Below, piece by piece: positions 17,172 through 25,957 of a stretch of 64,000 nt of DNA. Below the pieces are notes generated by a model. The model saw only the letters and a program-made list of their open reading frames with translations, was not told where the DNA came from and searched no databases. The stretch is from Arcobacter aquimarinus. GTDB taxonomy: Bacteria > Campylobacterota > Campylobacteria > Campylobacterales > Arcobacteraceae. The position numbers and the translations under genes were made by a program. The stretch spans positions 930,001-994,000 of the forward strand of contig NZ_CP030944.1 in the NCBI RefSeq assembly GCF_013177635.1, written 5' to 3'. The stretch's first letter is position 1, and each line of letters opens with the position of its first letter.

Positions 17172-18932
17172 ATGAAAAAAGATAGATTTTTAAAATTAAA
17201 AAAAAGAGGAATACCGTTTAAAACAACTGTTTTATCGATGTTTTTTTTGGTAACATTAACCTTGATTTTGGTTTTAGGATTACAATTACTTTATTTTGCA
17301 AAAAAATTATCTTTAGAAAGTGTAGATTTAAAATTAAATAGTTTAGCTTTTGATATACAAAATAAAATTGATAGCAATAATAAAATTAATCATAATATAG
17401 TTGAGACATTAAATATTCTTGATGAAAAAGATGAAAAAAAGATTTTTAATATTTATATTAATATTTTAAAAAATAACAACTCTTTATATGCTGTATTTAC
17501 TGGATATAAAGATGGAAGTTTTTATGAAATAATAAATTTAAATAGTCATAATTCATTACATGAAGTCTATGGGGCAAAACCTACGGATAGTTGGTTATTG
17601 ATAAAAATATCAAATTCAAATCTTTCTAAAAGAGAGGTGTTTTTATTTGATGATAATCTAGAAATGACAAGTTCTAAAATTACTGAAAATGATTATAATC
17701 CAACATTAAGACCTTGGTATAAATCAGCTATTCTTTCAAATGAAATTATAAAAACTATGCCTTATGCTTTTTCTCACATCAATTCAAATGGTATTACTTA
17801 TGCAAAACAAATAGATAAAAGTGGAAATGTAGTTGCTATTGATGTATTAATTGATGATTTTAAAAGTATATATAAAGAACATATTAAAAACGATTATATC
17901 GATATTTATATTTTCAATAATAATGGAGAAATAATTTCTTCTTTAAAAGAAGAAAATCAGTTTTTTAGGAGTTTTTTTGAATATAAAAAGAAAAATTTAG
18001 AAGAATTAGTAAGACCTACTATAATAACTTTTTTGAATAAAAAATATATCGTACAAGTTATTCCTATTAAAAATGGTGATAACTCGGAATATATATCTAT
18101 ATTTGCAGATTATGATAGCATTTTAGCACCTTATGAATTACAAGTATTTAATTTATTAATAATATTTACTTTAACAGCTTTGATTATGGTTCCAATTATT
18201 ATATATTTTTCAGGAATAATTATAAAACCTATCTATGAATTAGTAAAAGAAAGTCTTAAAATAAAAAGAAGAAGATATGAATCAATTAAAAAAGTAGAAA
18301 GTTCAATTTTAGAAGTATCATATTTATCTTCAGCTTTTGAAGATATGTCTGAATCTATATACAAATATCAAAATTCATTAGAAGAACAAGTAAAAGAAAG
18401 AACTAAAGAGTTGATTGACAAAAATCAAGAATTATTGAAACTTTCAATTACTGATAAATTAACAGAGATTTATAATAGAGCAAAATTAGATAAAACATTA
18501 CAAGAAGAATTTAATAGAAGCAAAAGATATAAAACAGAATTTTCAGTAATTCTGATAGATATTGATTTTTTTAAAAAAGTTAATGATACTTTTGGACATC
18601 AAATAGGTGATGATGTTTTAAAAGAGAGTGCACAAGTCCTTAAAAATTCTATACGATTAACAGATGTATTAGGAAGATGGGGAGGTGAAGAATTTTTGAT
18701 AATTTCTCCTCAAACAAATTTGGAAGGGGCTGTTAAAATTGCGGAACATATAAATAATGCAATTAAACTTTATAAATTTAAAACTTATCCAAATAAAGTA
18801 ACAATGAGTATTGGTGTTGCCTCTTATTTTGAAGATATGTCTAAAATTGAAGAAATAGTTTTAAATGCAGACAAATCTTTGTATAAAGCAAAAGAAAATG
18901 GAAGAGATAGAGTAGTTTATCATGAAATTTAA
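17172..18932 (+). CDS. Membrane diguanylate cyclase with Cache-type sensor
   Basis: Membrane protein of 586 residues from the ATG chosen (a TTG one codon upstream is also possible). Segments at about 17-40 and 320-350 enclose a periplasmic domain of about 280 residues with Cache features (YNPTLRPWYKSA, ITYAKQIDKSGNVVAIDV). A HAMP-like linker and coiled coil lead to a GGDEF domain (SITDKLTEIYNR...) with active site GGEEF and an RLTD inhibitory site five residues before it. Expected to make c-di-GMP in response to a small molecule. It precedes a membrane protein gene and the large kinase of the adhesin locus. Confidence 0.88.
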   Translation: MKKDRFLKLKKRGIPFKTTVLSMFFLVTLTLILVLGLQLLYFAKKLSLESVDLKLNSLAFDIQNKIDSNNKINHNIVETLNILDEKDEKKIFNIYINILKNNNSLYAVFTGYKDGSFYEIINLNSHNSLHEVYGAKPTDSWLLIKISNSNLSKREVFLFDDNLEMTSSKITENDYNPTLRPWYKSAILSNEIIKTMPYAFSHINSNGITYAKQIDKSGNVVAIDVLIDDFKSIYKEHIKNDYIDIYIFNNNGEIISSLKEENQFFRSFFEYKKKNLEELVRPTIITFLNKKYIVQVIPIKNGDNSEYISIFADYDSILAPYELQVFNLLIIFTLTALIMVPIIIYFSGIIIKPIYELVKESLKIKRRRYESIKKVESSILEVSYLSSAFEDMSESIYKYQNSLEEQVKERTKELIDKNQELLKLSITDKLTEIYNRAKLDKTLQEEFNRSKRYKTEFSVILIDIDFFKKVNDTFGHQIGDDVLKESAQVLKNSIRLTDVLGRWGGEEFLIISPQTNLEGAVKIAEHINNAIKLYKFKTYPNKVTMSIGVASYFEDMSKIEEIVLNADKSLYKAKENGRDRVVYHEI

Positions 18933-18947
18933 TAATAAGAGTAGAAT

Positions 18948-19616
18948 TTGGATATAAAATTATTAATTATAAGTACTTTTTTTAGTTTAAGTATTTTACT
19001 TATAACTAGTATTATTTCTTGTTATAAATTACCAAAAAGAAAATATCCAAAATATTTTTTATTATTTACTATTTCTTTCTTAATAGGTCAATTTTTAACA
19101 ATTTATCGAAATATAATACCTGATATATTATCTATAGTTTGTGGGAATTTATTATTAGTTATAGGATATATATTTTTATATATTGGAATTCGTGATTTAT
19201 TAAATTTAAATGCACAGTGGAATAATCGTTATTTAATACCTATTGGAGTTATGTTTATAGGATTTATTTTATTTACTTATATTGATTATAGTCTTGCAAT
19301 GAGAATAATAATATTTTCAATTTTTTGTATTATTTATGGTTTAATTGTTAGTTGGTTATTTTTTGAAAATAAAAATAAAGGTTTTAAAATTTTTAATATA
19401 ATATCTTTGGTTTTATTTCTCATTGGAGCTGTTTTGTTTTTGATTCGTACTTTTAAAGCATCTACTATTAAAATTCATGGAAATTACCTTAGTACAACAG
19501 ATTTAATGATAAGTTTAGTTTATGGATATTTACTTATAATGACTATTTGGTTGACTATTCTTTTAATAAAACATTCAAATCATATAACTTTTACTAAATC
19601 AAAGAATAATAAATGA
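18948..19616 (+). CDS. Multi-pass membrane protein, function unknown
   Basis: A 222-residue integral membrane protein with about seven hydrophobic segments and short loops. The arrangement recalls the membrane sensor part often fused to GGDEF domains (SIVCGNLLLVIGYIFLYIGIR), but it has no output domain. It starts with TTG after AAGAG, 15 bp behind the diguanylate cyclase stop, and overlaps the kinase gene by four bases. Its position between the two suggests a sensing or accessory role for one of them, which is inference. Confidence 0.65.
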   Translation: MDIKLLIISTFFSLSILLITSIISCYKLPKRKYPKYFLLFTISFLIGQFLTIYRNIIPDILSIVCGNLLLVIGYIFLYIGIRDLLNLNAQWNNRYLIPIGVMFIGFILFTYIDYSLAMRIIIFSIFCIIYGLIVSWLFFENKNKGFKIFNIISLVLFLIGAVLFLIRTFKASTIKIHGNYLSTTDLMISLVYGYLLIMTIWLTILLIKHSNHITFTKSKNNK

Positions 19617-22576
19617 AATATTTTTTATTAATATTTTACGGTTTTATTTTAAATCTTTATTCAAATAATTTGGATGATTCAAAATTAGAAAACATCAAAT
19701 TGCAATTACAATGGAAACATCAGTTTGAATTTGCAGGTTTTTATGCTGCAAAAGAAAAAGGTTTTTATAAAGATGTAGGACTTGATGTAGAATTTATAGA
19801 GTTTGATTCTAAAAAAAATATAGTTAATGAAGTTGTAAATAAGAATGCTGATTATGGTTTGACTTATTCATCTTTTATTGTTGATTATATGAATGGAAAA
19901 CCTTTGGTTTTTGTGGCAAATTTTTTCAAGCAATCACCATTAGTTTTAGTAACTCAAAAAGATATATATACACCTGCTGATTTAAGAAATAAAAAGATTA
20001 TGGGACTTTTAGATAGTAGTCATGAACAAATTGTTCTAACTATGTTGGATAAATTTAATATAACAAAAAATGATTTCCAAAATATTCCTAGAAAATCTGC
20101 TGTAGAAAGTTTTATTAATAAAAAAATTGATGCATTAACTGTTTTTACAACAAATGAAATTTATACTTTAGATAAATTAGGAATAAAATATAATATTTTA
20201 GACCCTGCCGCTTTTGGAACAAAATTTTATGATTTAAATCTTTTTACAACAAAAAGTGAATTAATGAATAATCCTTCTCGTGTTGAAAATTTCAAACAAG
20301 CTTCTATAAAAGGTTGGGAGTATGCTTTAAAAAATAAGAATGAAATAGTTGATATTATTTTAAAAAAATATAATACTCAAAATAAATCTAAAGAAGCATT
20401 ACTTTTTGAAGCTAATCAAATAGAGTATTTGATGTTATCAAATATTTATCCTATAGGAAGTGTTGATCTAGAAAGAGTTCAAAATATTTCAGATAGTTTT
20501 GCTCAAACTTTATTTATGCCTAGGGAATCTAAAGAAAAATTAGAATCCTTTATACATAAAAAAGAATCAAATTCTATTGAATTAACAATAAATCAAAAAG
20601 AGTATCTTAAAAATAAAAAAGTAATAAAATTTTGTGTTGATCCAAATTGGTTACCTTTAGAAAAGATAGAAAATGGTAAACATATTGGAATTTCATCAGA
20701 ATTTTTAAATTTAATCAAAGAAAGAATAGGAATACCATTTTATTTGATAGAAACAAATAATTGGACAGAATCTTTAGAAAAAATAAAAAAAAGAGAATGT
20801 GATATATTAGCCCTTGCAGAACAGACTCCTTTAAGAAAAGAGTATCTTAATTTTACAACTCCTTATATAAGAGTTCCTCTAGTAATTGCAACAAAAAGTG
20901 GATTACCTTTTATTAATGATTTGAATGAAATAAAAGAAAAAACTTTAGGAGTTGTAAAAAACTATTCATTAGTTGAATTATTAAAAAATAAATATCCAAA
21001 TATAAAAGTATTAGAAATTGATTCTATAGAAGAAGGATTGAAATTAGTAAGTCAAGAAAGAATTTTTGGTTTTTTAGATAATTCAATGGCAATAAATCAT
21101 GAAATACAAAAAAATAAAATAATAGATATAAGTATTACTGGACAATTCTCTGAATATTTTTCTCTTAGTATAGCTTCAAGAAATGATGAAGATATTTTAA
21201 ATGAGATTTTAGAAAAAACATTATTATCAATTGATGATAGAAGTAAAACTACATTTATAGAAAAATGGAATAACATAAAATATGAATTAAAAACTGATTA
21301 TAGGTTGATTTATCAAACAGTTTTTTTGGGAATAGTTTTAATAAGTGTTTTTATTTATTGGAATTTTAAATTAACTCAAGAAATTAAAAAGAAAGAAATA
21401 ATCCAAAAAAAACTTAAAGAGAGTGAAGAGAAATTTAGAACATTATTTGATATTGCACCTGTTTTATTAGATGCTTTTGATAAGAATGGAAAAGTAGTCT
21501 TATGGAATAAAGAGTGTGAAAAAGTTTTTGGATATAGTTTAGAAGAGATAAAAAAAGAAGAAAATCCATTGAGTTTATTTTATCCAGATCCTTTAATCCA
21601 AAGAGAAGTTTTTGATGATTTCAATTGTAAAGACGAAAATATTTATAAAGAATGGACACCTTTAACTAAAGATGGAAGAAAGTTAATTATAAAATGGGCA
21701 AATATAAAGTTACCCAATAATGAAATTTTACATATAGGTATTGACATAACTCAAGAAAGAACCAATGAAATTTTATTGTATGAATCAAAGCAAGAATTGA
21801 AAAAATTAAATAATTCACTAGAAGAAAAGATAAAAGATGAAATACAAAAAAACACTAAACAACAATTATTGTTAATGCAACAAAGTAAATTGGCTCAAAT
21901 GGGAGAAATGATTGAAAATATTGCTCATCAATGGAGACAGCCTCTTGCACAGGTAAATTCTTCAGTTTTATTAATTGATGTGGAATTAAAGAAAAATAGA
22001 TTTCAAAATGAAATTATTGAAAATAAACTTATTGAAATAGAATCATTAACCTCATATATGTCTAAAACAATTGATGATTTTAAGAATTTTTTTGATCCAA
22101 ATAAGAAAAAATCTATTTTTAAAGTGGAAGAATCAATTATAAAAGCAAGAAATATTTTAAAAGGAAGAATCAAAGAATCTCATATAAATTTGATAATAAA
22201 TATTGAAGAAGAACTAAAAATATATAGTTATCTTGAAGAATTACAACAGGTAATTTTAATCATTTTAAATAATGCAATAGATGCAATTATTTTAAATAAA
22301 GTGTTAAATCCTAAGATTTTAATTAATGCTTATTCTAAAGATTCAGAAATTATGATTTTTATTGAAGATAATGCTTTAGGAATTGAACCAGAAATAATTG
22401 ATAAAATTTTTGAACCTTATTTTACAACAAAGCAAAAATCAAGAGGTACGGGATTAGGACTTTACATGTCAAAAATGATAATAGAAGATGGATTAAATGG
22501 TTCATTAGATGTAGAAAATAAAAAAAACGGTGCTTGTTTTAAAATAAAAATTCCAAAAGGAGAATATGATGAGTGA
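19613..22576 (+). CDS. Sensor histidine kinase with NMT1/THI5-like and SBP3-type sensor domains
   Basis: A 987-residue kinase. A signal peptide is followed by an NMT1/THI5-like binding domain (about 27-250; KLQLQWKHQFEFAGFYAAKEKGFY) and a family-3 solute-binding domain (about 325-555; IKFCVDPNWLPLEKIENGKHIGI). A membrane segment (about 566-588), a PAS domain (about 605-720), a coiled coil and the kinase core come next. The H box NIAHQWRQPLAQ carries His772, the N box is LNNAIDAI, and ATP motifs are EDNALGIEP and GTGLGLYMSK. Periplasmic ligands such as pyrimidine-like or amino-acid-like compounds are suggested by the domain families only. It overlaps the regulator gene by 11 bp. Confidence 0.88.
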   Translation: MKYFLLIFYGFILNLYSNNLDDSKLENIKLQLQWKHQFEFAGFYAAKEKGFYKDVGLDVEFIEFDSKKNIVNEVVNKNADYGLTYSSFIVDYMNGKPLVFVANFFKQSPLVLVTQKDIYTPADLRNKKIMGLLDSSHEQIVLTMLDKFNITKNDFQNIPRKSAVESFINKKIDALTVFTTNEIYTLDKLGIKYNILDPAAFGTKFYDLNLFTTKSELMNNPSRVENFKQASIKGWEYALKNKNEIVDIILKKYNTQNKSKEALLFEANQIEYLMLSNIYPIGSVDLERVQNISDSFAQTLFMPRESKEKLESFIHKKESNSIELTINQKEYLKNKKVIKFCVDPNWLPLEKIENGKHIGISSEFLNLIKERIGIPFYLIETNNWTESLEKIKKRECDILALAEQTPLRKEYLNFTTPYIRVPLVIATKSGLPFINDLNEIKEKTLGVVKNYSLVELLKNKYPNIKVLEIDSIEEGLKLVSQERIFGFLDNSMAINHEIQKNKIIDISITGQFSEYFSLSIASRNDEDILNEILEKTLLSIDDRSKTTFIEKWNNIKYELKTDYRLIYQTVFLGIVLISVFIYWNFKLTQEIKKKEIIQKKLKESEEKFRTLFDIAPVLLDAFDKNGKVVLWNKECEKVFGYSLEEIKKEENPLSLFYPDPLIQREVFDDFNCKDENIYKEWTPLTKDGRKLIIKWANIKLPNNEILHIGIDITQERTNEILLYESKQELKKLNNSLEEKIKDEIQKNTKQQLLLMQQSKLAQMGEMIENIAHQWRQPLAQVNSSVLLIDVELKKNRFQNEIIENKLIEIESLTSYMSKTIDDFKNFFDPNKKKSIFKVEESIIKARNILKGRIKESHINLIINIEEELKIYSYLEELQQVILIILNNAIDAIILNKVLNPKILINAYSKDSEIMIFIEDNALGIEPEIIDKIFEPYFTTKQKSRGTGLGLYMSKMIIEDGLNGSLDVENKKNGACFKIKIPKGEYDE

Positions 22577-23255
22577 TTTATATCCTTATAAAATTTTAGT
22601 TGTTGAAGATGAAGAAGCTATCAGAAAAAACTATATAATTTTTTTAAAAATGTTTTTTAAAGAAGTTTATGAAGCTGATGACGGAGAAATAGCTTATAAT
22701 TTATATAAATCAGAAAAACCTGATATTATGATTGTTGATATCAATATTCCCAAATTAAATGGTTTAGAGTTGATAAAAAAGATTAGAGAAAAAGACTTTA
22801 CTACAAAAATTATAATTTTGACAGCTCACAGTGATAAATATTTTTTGTTTGAAGCTATAGAATTGAAACTAATAAAATATTTAGTTAAGCCAGTAAGTAG
22901 AAAAGATTTAAATGAGGCTTTAGATTTAGCAATAAATGAAATATCTCAATATACTATTTTAAATATTAAAAATATTCAATTAACTGATGAATATTCTTGG
23001 AATACTGAATTAAAAGAATTAAAATTTCATAATAAAATTATAGATTTGACAAATAAAGAAAGAAATTTTTTATCTTTATTGTTGTCACATAAGAATAGAG
23101 CTTTTAATTATGATGAGATTTTTGAATACGTTTGGACCAATGAAGAACTAATAAGCCTTAATAGTCTTAAAAATCTGGTAAAAAGACTTAGAAAAAAACT
23201 TCCAGAAAATATGATATCAAATGTTTTTAATGAAGGTTATAAGATAAATTTTTAA
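22566..23255 (+). CDS. OmpR-family response regulator
   Basis: Partner of the preceding kinase, 229 residues. Receiver: acidic VEDEE, phosphoacceptor Asp58 in MIVDINIPKLNG, Thr in ILTAHS, Lys in LVKPVS. The C-terminal winged helix starts near residue 150 (LTNKERNFLSLLL, NSLKNLVKRLRKKL, GYKINF). It starts at the first of two adjacent ATG codons after AAAGGAG. The type I secretion operon follows; an 11-bp-phased direct repeat in the gap is its likely binding site, which would make this system the regulator of adhesin export. Confidence 0.9.
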   Translation: MMSDLYPYKILVVEDEEAIRKNYIIFLKMFFKEVYEADDGEIAYNLYKSEKPDIMIVDINIPKLNGLELIKKIREKDFTTKIIILTAHSDKYFLFEAIELKLIKYLVKPVSRKDLNEALDLAINEISQYTILNIKNIQLTDEYSWNTELKELKFHNKIIDLTNKERNFLSLLLSHKNRAFNYDEIFEYVWTNEELISLNSLKNLVKRLRKKLPENMISNVFNEGYKINF

Positions 23256-23277
23256 CAAATCCATTAGAAGTTGTCTC

Positions 23278-23313
23278 TTTGATACTTTTGTGATACTTCT
23301 TTTTTATACAATT
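23278..23313 (+). promoter_or_regulatory. Predicted response-regulator box and -10 upstream of the type I secretion operon
   Basis: Direct repeat GATACTT at 23281-23287 and 23292-23298, 11 bp apart. Written in the same register as the tsdA box it is TTTGATA-CTTT-TGTGATA (23278-23295), followed after 12 bp by a -10-like TACAAT (23308-23313). It is 65-85 bp upstream of the tolC-like gene and directly after an OmpR-type regulator gene. The repeats are visible; binding is inferred. Confidence 0.5.
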
Positions 23314-23362
23314 ATTTCATTATTAATTTTAATATAAAAAAATTATTATTTAGGAGATATTT

Positions 23363-25942
23363 TTGAATAAAATAGCAGTTAAAAAAAGACTAATTAGTGC
23401 TGTAGCTAGTAGTATATGTTTACTAGGAATGAATTTAAATGCACTTACTTTAGAAGAGAGTGTAATCGAAGCAATGAACACTAATCCAGTAGTTCAGGAA
23501 AGATTAAGAAATTTCAGTGAAACACAACAAGATTTAGAAATTGTAAAATCAGAATGGCTCCCATCTTTAGACTATAGAGCAACATTTGGAAGAAATAATG
23601 CAGGAAGTTTAAAAGATGATGTAAATGAGAGTAGTTATAATCATAATGTAAAAGATGTTTCATACAATCATTATACAAACTCTTTAAAATTAACTCAAAA
23701 TATTTTTAATGGTTTTAGTACAACTCATAAAATAGATTACCAAGAAGCTAGAATTTTAAGTGCTGCATATCACTATTTAGAAAATGCAAATGATATTGCA
23801 TTTCAAATGGTTGGAGCATATTTAGATGTAATTCGAAGTTATAAATTATTAGAAAATGCAAAAGAAAATGTATTAATAAATGAAAAGATTTATAAAGATG
23901 TTCAATCTTTATATGATCAAGGTCTAACTACAAAATCTGAAATGACAAAAATTTATGCTTCTTTATCTTTAGCAAAATCAAATTTAACAGTTCAAAAAAA
24001 TAATACAATAGACAAAGAATTTAGACTTAAAAGATTATTAGGTAGAGATATTGATATTTCAGATTTCACTCTTCCTACTTTGAATTATGCAATGCCAGAA
24101 AGTAAAGAAAGAGCTATTATGTATGCAATTTCAAACAATCCTTCAATATTGGTAAGTAATTTCAATATTAAAGGTGCGCAAGCTTTATATAAGGAGAAAA
24201 AAAGTAATTTTTATCCAAAAATTGATTTAGAAGTTGAGCAAGTTTTTAATGATGTAAATGATAAATTAAATGGTTTTGATATGCCTGATGATAGATTAAA
24301 AGCTTATGTAACTTTAAGTTGGAATTTATATAAGGGTGGAGCTCATACTGCTGATATCCAAAAAAGTAAAAGTACAATCAATAAAGAAGTTGAAATTCAA
24401 AGAGATTTAAAAAGACAAACTATTGAAGGTTTAGAATTATCTTGGTCTGCATATCATATGTTAGGTGAACAGTTAGAAGAGTTGTATAAATATTATGAAT
24501 ATTCACAAGAAACTTTAGATAGTTATCAAAGTGAATATGAAATGGGTAGAAGAACGCTTCTTGATTTATTATCAGCTCAGAATGATTTAGTAAATTCAAA
24601 AAGCCAAATTATAAATGCTCAAATGGATAAGCTTTTTGCACAATATCGAATTTTAGATGCAATGGGAATATTAGTTGAAACAGTTGTTGGTGGAGAGGCT
24701 GAATATAACAAAATAGTTAATCCAACTATCAAACCATTTGAAGTTGTAAAAGATAATTTACCAGTAAAATTAGATGTTGATAATGATGGAATAGTTGATT
24801 CTTTAGATATTTGTGATAACTCTAAAAATAATGATGATATTGCTCCTTATGGTTGTTCTTCAAAAGAAGAAGATTCAGATTTAGATGGAATACCAAATTC
24901 AAAAGATAAATGTCCAGAAAGTGTATTTGGAGCAACAGTAGATGCAAATGGTTGTGAAATAAAGGACTCTACAAATAGATTTAATGTAAATCAAGAAGAT
25001 TATATAAAACAAGTTATTGCTTATACGCAAGAGAGTCCGAAAAAATCAGATAAATTAGGTTTATATGATTATGAATTTAATGTTGCTGCAAATAAAAATG
25101 TAAAATCAACTTCTTTAGATAATCATTTAATGTATGATAATTTTGCATTAATAAAAAGATTTGATTTTATAAATATGGATGATTTTGATGTAAAAAATAA
25201 TAATTTATCTGAAATTGCAAAAGTAATTAATGAATATAAAGATGAAAATATAAAAGTTACTATTATTGGACATACAAAAGCTATGAGTGATAAAGAAGCA
25301 AGTTATGAAAAAGCTTCTAATTATGCAAATAGTATAAAGGATGAGTTAGTAGAAAATGGAGTTGATAAAGAAGTTTTATTTACTCAATCAAGACTTGATA
25401 ATGACAGATTGTTTCTTGAAACAAATAGAAGTGATAAAACTCTAAACAATGTAGTTGGTATTGCACTATATGTTCCAAAAAATATAAAAAAATCAGAAAA
25501 ACCTATTTTAGATGATGATAATGATGGTGTTATTAATGAATTAGATAAATGTCCTAATACACCAGCAGGTTATACAGTTGACGAAAATGGTTGTACTAAT
25601 AAAATTAATTTAGAGGTTTTATTTGAAAATAATTCAGCAGTTGTAAAAGATGAAACAAAAGATAAAGTTGTAGCTTTTGCAAAATATTTAAATGATAATA
25701 AAGAATTTAATACTGTAATTACAGGACATTCAAGTAAAGATAGAGCTTCTGCTTCTTATAATCAAAAATTATCTGAAAAAAGAGCTAATGCAATTAAAAA
25801 TATTTTAGTTGAAAATGGAATTGAATCTACAAGAATTCAAGTAATTGGAAAAGGATATGATGAACCAATTGCAAGTAATGATACTCTTGAAGGACAAGCT
25901 TTAAATAGAAGAATTGAAGCTGAACTTATAAAAGTAAAATAA
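23363..25942 (+). CDS. TolC-family outer-membrane channel fused to OmpA-like domains
   Basis: Outer-membrane exit duct of the type I secretion system, 859 residues instead of the usual ~450. After a signal peptide (cleavage near LNA|LTLEESV) a TolC domain runs to about residue 450. Two thrombospondin type-3/calcium-type segments (DVDNDGIVDSLDICDN; DDDNDGVINELDKCPN) then flank a degenerate OmpA-like domain (about 590-705). A well-formed OmpA peptidoglycan-binding domain (about 745-859) ends the protein (VITGHSSKDRAS, RANAIKNILVENGI). The C-terminus should tether the channel to peptidoglycan. TTG start with GGAGAT. First gene of the secretion operon. Confidence 0.88.
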   Translation: MNKIAVKKRLISAVASSICLLGMNLNALTLEESVIEAMNTNPVVQERLRNFSETQQDLEIVKSEWLPSLDYRATFGRNNAGSLKDDVNESSYNHNVKDVSYNHYTNSLKLTQNIFNGFSTTHKIDYQEARILSAAYHYLENANDIAFQMVGAYLDVIRSYKLLENAKENVLINEKIYKDVQSLYDQGLTTKSEMTKIYASLSLAKSNLTVQKNNTIDKEFRLKRLLGRDIDISDFTLPTLNYAMPESKERAIMYAISNNPSILVSNFNIKGAQALYKEKKSNFYPKIDLEVEQVFNDVNDKLNGFDMPDDRLKAYVTLSWNLYKGGAHTADIQKSKSTINKEVEIQRDLKRQTIEGLELSWSAYHMLGEQLEELYKYYEYSQETLDSYQSEYEMGRRTLLDLLSAQNDLVNSKSQIINAQMDKLFAQYRILDAMGILVETVVGGEAEYNKIVNPTIKPFEVVKDNLPVKLDVDNDGIVDSLDICDNSKNNDDIAPYGCSSKEEDSDLDGIPNSKDKCPESVFGATVDANGCEIKDSTNRFNVNQEDYIKQVIAYTQESPKKSDKLGLYDYEFNVAANKNVKSTSLDNHLMYDNFALIKRFDFINMDDFDVKNNNLSEIAKVINEYKDENIKVTIIGHTKAMSDKEASYEKASNYANSIKDELVENGVDKEVLFTQSRLDNDRLFLETNRSDKTLNNVVGIALYVPKNIKKSEKPILDDDNDGVINELDKCPNTPAGYTVDENGCTNKINLEVLFENNSAVVKDETKDKVVAFAKYLNDNKEFNTVITGHSSKDRASASYNQKLSEKRANAIKNILVENGIESTRIQVIGKGYDEPIASNDTLEGQALNRRIEAELIKVK

Positions 25943-25957
25943 ATTTTAAGGCTAGAA

